This document shows, piece after piece, positions 57,322 through 64,000 of a stretch of DNA of 64,000 nucleotides. The notes under the pieces are model-generated. The model was not told the origin of the DNA. It saw only the letters and a list, made by a program, of their open reading frames with translations, and ran no database searches. The DNA lies in contig NZ_QFFG01000003.1 of NCBI RefSeq assembly GCF_003129485.1, positions 310,001 to 374,000 on the forward strand. Reading direction: 5' to 3'. Positions within the stretch are counted from its first letter, which is position 1, and the number at the start of each line of letters is the position of its first letter. The position numbers and the translations under genes are program-made. The stretch is from Polaribacter aquimarinus. Its GTDB lineage: Bacteria > Bacteroidota > Bacteroidia > Flavobacteriales > Flavobacteriaceae.

Positions 57322-58236
57322 TTATTTTTTAACGATTGCATCCCCATTCAATTGATTAAAATGCAAATGAACATCTCCATTTCCTATTTTAAAATGTCTG
57401 TTAGAATCCACTTTATATTTGGTCTTTTTGTTTTTATACTCTTTGGTACTTTTTAAAACTGGTGTGGTTTTAGTTACGTCAAAATTGGTGTAAAAATCTC
57501 CATTCATTGTTTTATAACTAATGCTAGCGTTTAAATCTTCTTGAAATTTAATTTTGATGTCTCCATTTAGCGAATTGTAAAAACTCTCTTCTGTCGGATT
57601 TTTTGCATATATGATGTTAATGTCTTTATTCAAAGCATTTACATCTGTTTTCCCAGAAACATTTTTCATATCAATTGCTCCATTAATATTGCGAACAATC
57701 AATAATTTTCCGTGAACATTTTCTACAGTAATATTTCCGTTATTCACCGCTTTTACATCTATACTTGCATTTTTTGGTACTTTAATTTTAAAATCCAATC
57801 TATATTTGTACATACGTTTACTTCTGTGTTTGTAATTATTTCGGTAATTAAAACTAAACTCTCTATGGTCAAACTGACCCGTTTTAAGATTGAAATTTGA
57901 GTAAGGAGAATCTAAATACACATAAACTGCATCCTCTTTTTTGGCAGATTTAATTCCGATTTCTTGCTTCCCTTTTTGCAAATCTTTTTGTGAATCTGCA
58001 GAAATGGTTTTTACGACCTTAACTTGAATAGTTTTACCATTATAACCTTCAACATCTATAGATCCGTAGACATTATCAACTACTAAAATATTGTCTGAAG
58101 ATGCTCTATTAAATTGATATTCTTTAGTTATAGTTTCTGTGATTTTTAATTTTTTATCCTTCTGATGTCTCTGTGCGAATACATTTGTAACACCACAAAC
58201 AAGGGTAATAATTACTATTGATTTTAAAAATTTCAT
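57322..58236 (-). CDS. DUF4097 beta-solenoid protein 1
   Basis: 304 residues with a signal peptide ending near NVFAQ. The DUF4097 repeats are clear: VDNVYGSIDVEGYNGKTIQVKV, VNNGNITVENVHGKLLIVRNINGAIDMKNVSGKT, SLNGDIKIKF. Paralogous to the following gene; the tandem pair is 25 bp apart. It lies 110 bp downstream of the HEAT protein gene. A TGTAAC element at 58318-58323 suggests an internal promoter. Confidence 0.84.
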   Translation of the reverse strand: MKFLKSIVIITLVCGVTNVFAQRHQKDKKLKITETITKEYQFNRASSDNILVVDNVYGSIDVEGYNGKTIQVKVVKTISADSQKDLQKGKQEIGIKSAKKEDAVYVYLDSPYSNFNLKTGQFDHREFSFNYRNNYKHRSKRMYKYRLDFKIKVPKNASIDVKAVNNGNITVENVHGKLLIVRNINGAIDMKNVSGKTDVNALNKDINIIYAKNPTEESFYNSLNGDIKIKFQEDLNASISYKTMNGDFYTNFDVTKTTPVLKSTKEYKNKKTKYKVDSNRHFKIGNGDVHLHFNQLNGDAIVKK

Positions 58237-58317
58237 AATTCTGGGTTTTGATGCCTGCCAAAAGACAGATTAAATGACTATTGTTTATCTCTGTAAAAAG
58301 CGACCTAGGATTTGCCA

Positions 58318-58323
58318 GTTACA
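58318..58323 (-). promoter_or_regulatory. TGTAAC element before the DUF4097 pair
   Basis: Minus strand TGTAAC, the core shared with the elements at 49169 and 59734, about 82 bp before the 58236 start. Only the 6-bp core matches, so it is a weak candidate. Confidence 0.3.
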
Positions 58324-58346
58324 TCAAAATTTATGTTTAGATGGAA

Positions 58347-59135
58347 TTAAATAATACTTTTTATACTTTCTTCCATTTTCTCTTTAGCAGATGTATTTAC
58401 ATCCTCTTTTTTTATTAACTTTTTAAATGGTTTTACTGCTTTCTTTTCTTGCAAAATCACCATTAAATCTGCCAATTCCATTTGTACCATTGGTGATGTT
58501 TGATATGTAATTGACTTTACCAAACCTTCTCTTACTAATGGAATATGTGTGTACTTTTTTAAAGCTTCAATTGCTGATAAACGCACATTTACATTCTCAT
58601 CATTATTTAAAGTTGAAAACAACGCTTTTAATATGGTTTCTGTAACATCGTTTAATTTATTCACTTCATTTACAGCTTGTAGTCTTTTATTAGCTGAAGG
58701 TTGATCTAACAATGTCAAAACTAATTGAGAGCGCACATTTTCAGTTTCTGCTTTCGCAACTTTTAAAGTTTCATGTGATTGATTTGTGTTAGAATTCAAT
58801 TGATTTCCAATAAAAAATCCGACTGTTAAAATGGCAAAAGAATAGGCAAATTGTTTTACCAATCTTCCTGAAAAGAAGTTTTGTAATTTCTCTATAAATG
58901 AAATTTGATGACTCTTTTCTTCTTCAGCTTTTAGCATTGCATAAAAATTCATATCCATATTGGTTGATGGCTCTGGAAATTCTTCGTTAACATTCCAAAA
59001 TGCTTTGGTAGCTGCAAATTCTTTATTCAAATCTGAATTTTCTTTCAATAATTGCTCAAATCCTTGTTGTTTATCTTCAGATAAATTACCTGATAGATAA
59101 TCGATCATTGCTATTTTAAATTCTTCTTGCTTCAT
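58347..59135 (-). CDS. HEAT-repeat putative anti-sigma protein
   Basis: 262 residues. A cytoplasmic N-terminal helical region (MKQEEFKIAMIDYLSGNLSE) resembles anti-sigma domains but lacks the HxxxCxxC zinc motif. A single membrane helix lies at about 93-112 (FAYSFAILTVGFFIGNQL), and HEAT-like repeats (LIALDQPSANKRLQAVNEVNKLN; DNENVNVRLSAIEALKKYT) fill the periplasmic part. Its position 1 bp after the sigma gene suggests that it controls that sigma factor (inference). Confidence 0.82.
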   Translation of the reverse strand: MKQEEFKIAMIDYLSGNLSEDKQQGFEQLLKENSDLNKEFAATKAFWNVNEEFPEPSTNMDMNFYAMLKAEEEKSHQISFIEKLQNFFSGRLVKQFAYSFAILTVGFFIGNQLNSNTNQSHETLKVAKAETENVRSQLVLTLLDQPSANKRLQAVNEVNKLNDVTETILKALFSTLNNDENVNVRLSAIEALKKYTHIPLVREGLVKSITYQTSPMVQMELADLMVILQEKKAVKPFKKLIKKEDVNTSAKEKMEESIKSII

Positions 59136-59136
59136 A

Positions 59137-59688
59137 TTATCGTTTCTCTAAGGTTAGAAAAATACTTTTCAATTCGTTAATGGCTCTATGTACTTTTATT
59201 CTTGCATTTCCTTCTGTGCATCCTACAATTTCACCAACTTCTTTATATTTCAGTTCTTTAAATTTACTTAAAATCAATACTTCTTTTTTTTCTGATGAAA
59301 GCATGTTCAAAGCTCTTTTTAAGGTTGATGAATTTTCTAAAACTTCAATTTTTTCATCAATAGTATCATTTCCAGTTATTGCATAACTCACTTCATCTAT
59401 ATCTTGATGCAGATTTTTCTTTTGCTTTTTAAATTCATCATACATTTCATTTCTAGCAATTTGAAAAATCCAAGTAATGAATTTACTTTCTTCAGAAAAT
59501 GTGTGCTTGTATTTTAAAACTCTAACAAAAACATTTTGTACCAAATCTTCACTTAATCCAGCATCTTTATTCATTTTATAAAAGAAGCCAAATAATCGTT
59601 TTTTGTAACGTTCGTATAATAAGCCCAAATTATGATTTTGACCTTTTTTTACTTTTAGCATCAATGCATTATCTGATAATGTATTCAA
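59137..59688 (-). CDS. ECF-type RNA polymerase sigma factor
   Basis: 183 residues. Sigma-2 region (about 20-90): RYKKRLFGFFYKMNKDAGLSEDLVQNVFVRVL. Sigma-4 region (about 125-175): LSSEKKEVLILSKFKELKYKEVGEIVGCTEGNARIKVHRAINEL. The start is TTG at 59688, giving MNTLSDNALMLKVKKG, the usual N-terminus for this group. First gene of the operon with the HEAT protein and two DUF4097 genes. A TTGTAACGTTTTAAAA element 45 bp upstream suggests self-regulation (inference). Confidence 0.92.
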   Translation of the reverse strand: MNTLSDNALMLKVKKGQNHNLGLLYERYKKRLFGFFYKMNKDAGLSEDLVQNVFVRVLKYKHTFSEESKFITWIFQIARNEMYDEFKKQKKNLHQDIDEVSYAITGNDTIDEKIEVLENSSTLKRALNMLSSEKKEVLILSKFKELKYKEVGEIVGCTEGNARIKVHRAINELKSIFLTLEKR

Positions 59689-59733
59689 CTTTTATGGGTT
59701 TGGTTGGTTTTCTGAACAGATATACTGCTCTAT

Positions 59734-59749
59734 TTTTAAAACGTTACAA
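59734..59749 (-). promoter_or_regulatory. TGTAAC-type element before the ECF sigma gene
   Basis: Minus strand TTGTAACGTTTTAAAA, identical to the element at 49169-49184 before the ABC exporter. It looks like an ECF -35 region (TGTAAC followed by T-rich DNA). A -10 is not clear. Confidence 0.55.
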
Positions 59750-59784
59750 ATTAGTTAATTTTATTTTTAAAAAAGTTTTAAAAC

Positions 59785-59817
59785 AAAAAAGAGATTCCAT
59801 TTCTGAAATCTCTTTTT
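59785..59817 (-). terminator. terminator after trxB
   Basis: AAAAAAGAGATT and AATCTCTTTTT arms pair around a 10-base loop, with T- and A-tracts. It ends the trxB transcript on the minus strand. Confidence 0.75.
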
Positions 59818-59842
59818 ATTTATGATAAAAGCAACTACGCTG

Positions 59843-60790
59843 CTACTCTAATGCACCTAAATAACGTTCAGCATCAAGAGCTGCCATACATCCTGTACCT
59901 GCTGCTGTAACTGCTTGTCTGTATTCTTTATCTTGAATATCACCAGCTGCAAAAACTCCAGGTAAATTTGTTTTAGTAGATTTTCCTTTGGTAATTAAAT
60001 ACCCTGTTTCATCCATATCTAAAACACCTTTAAATAAATCTGAATTTGGTTTGTGCCCAATTGCAATAAAAACTCCTGTAACTGGAATTTCTGTTGTTTC
60101 TTTAGTTTGATTATTGATTGCTCTTACTCCTTCAACAACATTTCCACCTAAAACTTCATCTATTTCTGTGTTGTATAACACTTCTATATTTTCAGTTCTG
60201 TTTACTCTGTGTTGCATTGCTTTAGAAGCTCTCATATAATCTTTACGAACCAACATGGTAACTTTACTACAAATATTGGCTAAATAGGTAGCTTCTTCTG
60301 CAGCAGTGTCTCCTGCTCCAACTACAACTACATCTTGTCCTTTGTAGAAAAAACCATCACAAGTTGCACAAGCAGAAACTCCTCCACCAATTAAACGTTG
60401 TTCGCTTTCTATTCCTAAATATTTTGCAGTAGCACCTGTACAAATAATAATGGTTTCTGCTTCTATTTGTTTAGACTCATCAACAATCACTTTATGAATA
60501 CCACCAATTTCTTCACTTAAATCTACAGAAGTTACCAAACCAAAACGCACATCAGTTCCAAAACGTTCTGCTTGATGTTTTAAATCTTCCATCATTGCAG
60601 TTCCATCAGTTCCATCTTTATATCCAGGGAAATTATCAACTTCTGTAGTTGTGGTTAATTGACCTCCCATTTGCATTCCAGTATACATAATTGGTTTCAT
60701 ATCTGCTCTGGCTGCATAAATTGCTGCTGTATAACCAGCTGGTCCAGAACCAATAATTAAGCATTTTATTTTTTCTATAGTATCTGACAT
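59843..60790 (-). CDS. trxB: thioredoxin reductase
   Basis: 315 residues from ATG 60790 (MSDTIEKIKCLIIGSGPAG); the open frame extends to 60874 but the upstream part is low-complexity and unlike the family. It reduces thioredoxin with NADPH. FAD motif GSGPAGYTAA, redox-active C141/C144 in SACATCDG, NADPH motif VVVGAGDTAAEEA, and FAD motif AAGDIQD near the C-terminus. Possible -7 element TATTTTTG at 60828-60821. It should serve the thioredoxin at 43371. Confidence 0.95.
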   Translation of the reverse strand: MSDTIEKIKCLIIGSGPAGYTAAIYAARADMKPIMYTGMQMGGQLTTTTEVDNFPGYKDGTDGTAMMEDLKHQAERFGTDVRFGLVTSVDLSEEIGGIHKVIVDESKQIEAETIIICTGATAKYLGIESEQRLIGGGVSACATCDGFFYKGQDVVVVGAGDTAAEEATYLANICSKVTMLVRKDYMRASKAMQHRVNRTENIEVLYNTEIDEVLGGNVVEGVRAINNQTKETTEIPVTGVFIAIGHKPNSDLFKGVLDMDETGYLITKGKSTKTNLPGVFAAGDIQDKEYRQAVTAAGTGCMAALDAERYLGALE

Positions 60791-60916
60791 AATTTTACGT
60801 TTCTGTAATTTTTTGAATAGCAAAAATATTATTTTTTGACACTTATTTACGATAATGTTTATAAGTTTTAACAATCAAAAAATAAAGGAAAAGAATACCT
60901 TTTTAGTAAGATGAAA

Positions 60917-61999
60917 TTATTTTGGAAGTAAACGAACTATTCCTAAATTTTCTACACCAACATAGATATAACCATCCATACCTTGCTCAATAGAACGCAC
61001 TCTACCAATATCTTTTAGCAATTTTACTTCCTTAAAAACTTTGTTTCCTTTTAAGATGCATCTACTCACGTATTGAAATTTTAAAGAACCTACCAACAAA
61101 TTTCCTTTCCATTTACCATATTTATCACTACTGATAAAAGCCATCCCACTTGGCGCTATGGATGGAGTCCAATAATGAATAGGGTTTTCCATTCCTGGTA
61201 TCGAAGTTTTATCAGTAAATTTGGTTCCACTATAATTGATGCCATAACTTGCTTTTGGCCATCCATAGTTTTTCCCTTTTTGAATAATATTGATTTCATC
61301 TCCACCTCTTGGACCGTGTTCGTGAGCCCAAATTTCATTGGTAAACGGATTGATTTCCATTCCTTGTGGATTTCTGTGTCCATAACTATAAATTGCTTTT
61401 TTTGCTCCTTTATTATTGATAAATGGATTGTCTTTTGGGATAGAACCATCATCATTTAAACGATAAATCTTCCCACAATCTCTGGTGATATCTTGAGGAT
61501 TTTGATCTCTATTTCCTCTATCTCCAATACTAAAATAAACGTGATTCTCTTTATCAAAAGCTATTCTTGACCCAAAATGCTGTCCTTTTTTAGAATTCGG
61601 ATTTGCTTTATACAAAATCTCTTTATCTATTAATGCATTATCATCTATTTTAGCTCTCATCAAAGTTGTATTACCTCCTTTTCCTCCTCCATCTTGAGAA
61701 GCGTATGTAAAATAAATCCAACCATTTTCTTTGTAATTTGGATGTAATTCAACATCCATAAACCCACCTTGTCCACGTACATAGATTTTCGGCAAACCCT
61801 TTATTTCAGTTTTTTTTCTATTCTTAAAAAGAATTAGTTTTCCTTCTTTTTCGGTAATTAATATTGAGTTATCTGGCAAAAATGTAAATCCCCAAGGATT
61901 GATTAAATCAGGCACAACTACTTCATATTCTTTACTTTGAGAAAATGAAAAAAGCGTTAAAAAAACAACAAGAATTGAGAGATAGATTTTTTGATTCAT
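60917..61999 (-). CDS. PQQ-dependent sugar dehydrogenase (soluble type)
   Basis: 360 residues with a signal peptide ending near FSQSK. The six-bladed propeller of soluble aldose dehydrogenases (YliI/Asd-like) is shown by [45 protein letters not shown], the [28 protein letters not shown] catalytic core, and later [12 protein letters not shown]. It oxidises aldoses at C1 with PQQ and Ca2+. Whether PQQ is made or taken up is unknown. Monocistronic. Confidence 0.92.
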   Translation of the reverse strand: [360 protein letters not shown]

Positions 62000-62047
62000 T
62001 TCATTAAATTTTGTAATAAAAGCAATACAATATATAAATATTATTCT

Positions 62048-62055
62048 ATCTTTGC
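62048..62055 (+). promoter_or_regulatory. -7-like element upstream of tRNA-Pro
   Basis: TATCTTTG matches TAnnTTTG. It is about 82 bp before the tRNA and just before the duplicated tRNA 5' end, so the transcript would carry both. No TTG at the exact -33 spacing. Confidence 0.5.
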
Positions 62056-62078
62056 AGTCCTAAATTTGATGACTAAAT

Positions 62079-62116
62079 TCGGGGTGTAGCCTCTCGACTT
62101 CGATCGAGATAAACTA
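62079..62116 (+). repeat. duplicated tRNA-Pro 5' end with REP-like hairpin
   Basis: TTCGGGGTGTAGC (62079-62091) repeats the 5' end of the tRNA (62135-62147). After it, GTGTAG..CTACAC encloses TCTCGA-CTTCGA-TCGAGA, a stem-loop. Together they form a REP-like hairpin that is unlike a simple tRNA precursor. Confidence 0.65.
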
Positions 62117-62136
62117 CACTACAATTTTTGCACTTT

Positions 62137-62211
62137 CGGGGTGTAGCGTAGCCCGGTCATCGCGCCTCGTTTGGGACGAGGAGGTCGCAGGTTCGAATCC
62201 TGCCACCCCGA
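62137..62211 (+). tRNA. tRNA-Pro (anticodon TGG)
   Basis: 75-nt cloverleaf. Acceptor stem CGGGGTG (62137-62143) pairs with CACCCCG (62204-62210). Anticodon stem CCTCG/CGAGG encloses loop TTTGGGA, giving anticodon TGG for proline. The T-arm GCAGG-TTCGAAT-CCTGC is intact. The discriminator is A (62211); CCA is not encoded. Confidence 0.95.
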
Positions 62212-62217
62212 CAAAAA

Positions 62218-62254
62218 TAAAAACCTTGATAAAAATTTATCAAGGTTTTTATTT
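62218..62254. terminator. terminator between tRNA-Pro and the FGE-like gene
   Basis: Arms AAAAACCTTGATA and TATCAAGGTTTTT around a short loop, with T-runs on both strands. It serves the tRNA and the minus-strand gene at 62265. Confidence 0.85.
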
Positions 62255-62264
62255 TTTTAAAAGT

Positions 62265-63359
62265 TTATTTTTTAAGCATTTCTTTGGTTGCTACAGTCCT
62301 AAACCCTATATGATCTGAACTTGAGTTAGGCTCCATTCCCATTTTAGCAGAAATCCTAAAACTAGCACAATACGATTCATGACATAAGAAAGAACCACCT
62401 TTTATTACATATTCTGTCTGATATGGATTACTTGGTGTATATGATTTATCTGCTCCTTTTGGATTTACTTGTACAACTGTTGGGTCTAAAGTTTGGTAAT
62501 AATTTACGTTAAAAAAATCTGTTGTCATTTCCCAAACATTTCCAGCCATATCATACAAACCAATATTATTTGGTGGATAGGATTTTATCGGAGAGAGATA
62601 CTCAAAACGGTCTTCTGTTCTATTATCTGTTGGAAAAGTTCCTTGCCAAGTATTGGCATTCTCATTCAAATCTTCATATTTATTTCCCCAAGAATAAATA
62701 TTATCTTCAAATTTACCTTGAGCAGCAGACTCCCATTCAGCCTCAGTTGGCAGTCTTCTATTTGCCCATTTACAATATGCCAATGCATCTTCTTGAGCAA
62801 CGTGAACTACAGGGTAATTATCTTTACCTTCAATTGAACTTCCTGGACCTTCAGGCTGTTTCCAATTTGCACCTAATTGCCATTTCCACCATTGTCCATA
62901 ATTTGCCATAGAAACAACTCCTTTTGCATGTTTATTAAAAATTAAACTTCCAGGTTGTAAGATAGAATCTGCAGGTTTTGGTGTTCCAGCTGGTAAATCT
63001 TTTTTTATAACTTCCCAATCTATGGGTCTTTCTGCCACGGTAATGTATTTTGTAGCGTTTACAAATTCTCTAAATTGTTTATTCGTTACTTCATGAGCAT
63101 CTATAAAAAATCCATCAACTTCAACCTTATGTGCTGGTTTTTCTCTAGACATTGCATATTTATCACCCTCTTTTGCACCCATCAAAAAAGTTTTCTTTTC
63201 AACCCAAATCATTCCTTTTGGAGTTTCGATTTCTTTAGAAATAATAACTTTTTTCTCTACTATATTTTTATTTTCAACTTTCTTATTATCACAACTCATT
63301 ATCAATGCTGATAAACATAAAAAAACACTTGACACTATCTTAATAATCCTAAGATTCAT
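62265..63359 (-). CDS. formylglycine-generating-enzyme-like lipoprotein
   Basis: 364 residues. A lipoprotein signal peptide ends at LIMSC (C23). The FGE-sulfatase domain covers about 50-360: MIWVEKKTFLMGAKEGD, GFFIDAHEVTNKQFREFV, LPTEAEWESAAQGK, and the C-terminal GGSFLCHESYCASFR. Both copper-binding catalytic cysteines of FGE are present in this CHxSYC motif (C326 and C331). Most Bacteroidota SUMF1-like proteins lack this pair, so oxidation of a sulfatase cysteine to formylglycine is plausible. It is a lipoprotein, unlike cytoplasmic FGEs. Gliding-motility GldJ/K proteins are related but lack the cysteines. Confidence 0.88.
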   Translation of the reverse strand: MNLRIIKIVSSVFLCLSALIMSCDNKKVENKNIVEKKVIISKEIETPKGMIWVEKKTFLMGAKEGDKYAMSREKPAHKVEVDGFFIDAHEVTNKQFREFVNATKYITVAERPIDWEVIKKDLPAGTPKPADSILQPGSLIFNKHAKGVVSMANYGQWWKWQLGANWKQPEGPGSSIEGKDNYPVVHVAQEDALAYCKWANRRLPTEAEWESAAQGKFEDNIYSWGNKYEDLNENANTWQGTFPTDNRTEDRFEYLSPIKSYPPNNIGLYDMAGNVWEMTTDFFNVNYYQTLDPTVVQVNPKGADKSYTPSNPYQTEYVIKGGSFLCHESYCASFRISAKMGMEPNSSSDHIGFRTVATKEMLKK

Positions 63360-63485
63360 ATTTAAAATTTAAGTTTCGAGCAAATATAATTATTCTTTGA
63401 GTTATAAATTTATTTCATTAAAAATCATCTTGATTTTTAACAAAACATTATTGTTTAACAAAATTTAATATACATTAAACATTAT

Positions 63486-63493
63486 TATCTTTG
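63486..63493 (+). promoter_or_regulatory. -7-like element before the TetR-like gene
   Basis: TATCTTTG matches TAnnTTTG, 18 bp before the ATG. No good TTG at -33. Confidence 0.5.
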
Positions 63494-63511
63494 CATAAAA
63501 TTTTTAATCAA

Positions 63512-64000
63512 ATGGCTCGCAAGAAAAACATCACCAAAGACAACTTAATTTCGTGGTATATGGAATTTGTTTTAGATAACAATCATCAACCAAAATCAGT
63601 ATATAGTTTTGCTAAAGAAAATAATTTTGAAGAATCTGGCTTTTACCAATTCTATGGTTCTTTTGAAGTATTAGAAGAAGCTATTTTCTCTGAATTTTTT
63701 CATCATACCATACAAGTTTTGCAAAAAAGTGATGATTACCAAAACTATGATGCTAGAAATAAATTATTAAGTTTTTATTTTACTTTTTTTGAAATCTTAA
63801 CAGCAAACAGAAGTTATGTAGTCTATGCTTTAGAGAGTGTAAAAAAAGATCTTAAAAAATTAAAATCTTTACAATCCTTAAGAAGAAACTATACTCAATT
63901 TGTAGAGGATTTAAATATTGAAAGAATCGAATTAAAACAAGAAACATTAGAGAAAGTACAGAACACATCTATTAAAGAATCTTCTTGGATGCATCTTTTA
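63512..64000 (+). CDS. TetR-family-like regulator (3' part missing)
   Basis: 163 residues are seen before the window edge. MARKKNITKDNLISWYMEFVLDNNHQPKSVYSFAKENNFEESGFYQFYGSFEVLEEAIFSEFFHH has the helix-turn-helix layout of TetR, with a turn replaced by SGFYQFYGSFEVLEEAIF. A helical C-terminal region follows. In Flavobacteria a protein of this type lies ahead of an ABC1/AarF kinase gene, which may lie beyond the edge (recalled, not seen). Confidence 0.75.
   Translation, partial: MARKKNITKDNLISWYMEFVLDNNHQPKSVYSFAKENNFEESGFYQFYGSFEVLEEAIFSEFFHHTIQVLQKSDDYQNYDARNKLLSFYFTFFEILTANRSYVVYALESVKKDLKKLKSLQSLRRNYTQFVEDLNIERIELKQETLEKVQNTSIKESSWMHLL

Overview
The window is chromosomal DNA from a member of Bacteroidota, most likely a marine Flavobacteriaceae (Polaribacter/Tenacibaculum-like; the genus is inference). 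Signs of this are strongly AT-rich DNA, TAnnTTTG-type promoter elements, few Shine-Dalgarno sequences, a type IX secretion (T9SS) sorting tail, and lineage-typical families (LptD beside an MCE protein, TamB divergent from TsaD, DUF2490, DUF4097, S9 peptidases, VPS10-like BNR proteins). I see no prophage, transposase, CRISPR array or rRNA operon. There is one tRNA, tRNA-Pro(TGG).

Layout. 1-7.2 kb: envelope genes (a secreted protein cut by the window edge, a membrane Fe-S protein, an MCE/MlaD protein, a cell-wall amidase, LptD), then a DUF3592 protein and RidA. 7.23-7.38 kb: a perfect 16-copy heptamer array and a terminator. 7.4-9.4 kb: glycolysis (pfkA, gap). 9.6-18 kb: TamB, divergent from tsaD, an LTA-synthase-like sulfatase-fold enzyme and an FkbM methyltransferase. 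18-20 kb: two thioredoxin-fold proteins and an S1/P1 nuclease. 20.1-23.9 kb: an SPFH protein with a string of small membrane proteins, an alpha/beta hydrolase and an Arc-like DNA-binding protein; one small gene here is frameshifted. 24-26.3 kb: a secreted repeat protein with a T9SS tail and a beta-helix protein. 26.5-35 kb: a VPS10-like protein, an S9 peptidase, two DUF2490 proteins, a DUF819 permease and a DUF4369 lipoprotein. 35-41 kb: an AIM24-like protein, a 48-residue Cys-containing peptide gene, a DUF4442 protein and a DUF4870-PadR-PspC-DUF2807 operon. 41-45 kb: an NYN/OST-HTH protein, small proteins, a cupin, and a peroxiredoxin-thioredoxin-small protein cluster. 44.5-49.1 kb: a VOC protein, a sigma-54 response regulator without a DNA-binding domain, a mechanosensitive channel and an ABC-2 exporter. 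49.2-55.2 kb: a MarR-controlled fatty-acid beta-oxidation operon in the same gene order as Bacillus fadNAE, with two palindromic operator-like sites. 55.5-64 kb: a lipoprotein, an ECF sigma/HEAT/DUF4097/DUF4097 operon, trxB, a PQQ-type sugar dehydrogenase, tRNA-Pro, a formylglycine-generating-enzyme lipoprotein with both catalytic cysteines, and the start of a TetR-like regulator.

Most of the window is ordinary core genome. The parts most worth a second look are the SPFH gene cluster with its frameshifted member, the stop-free heptamer array after ridA, the 16-bp TTGTAACGTTTTAAAA element shared by the ABC-exporter and ECF-sigma upstream regions, the dual palindromes ahead of marR, and a probable non-canonical ATT start for tamB.
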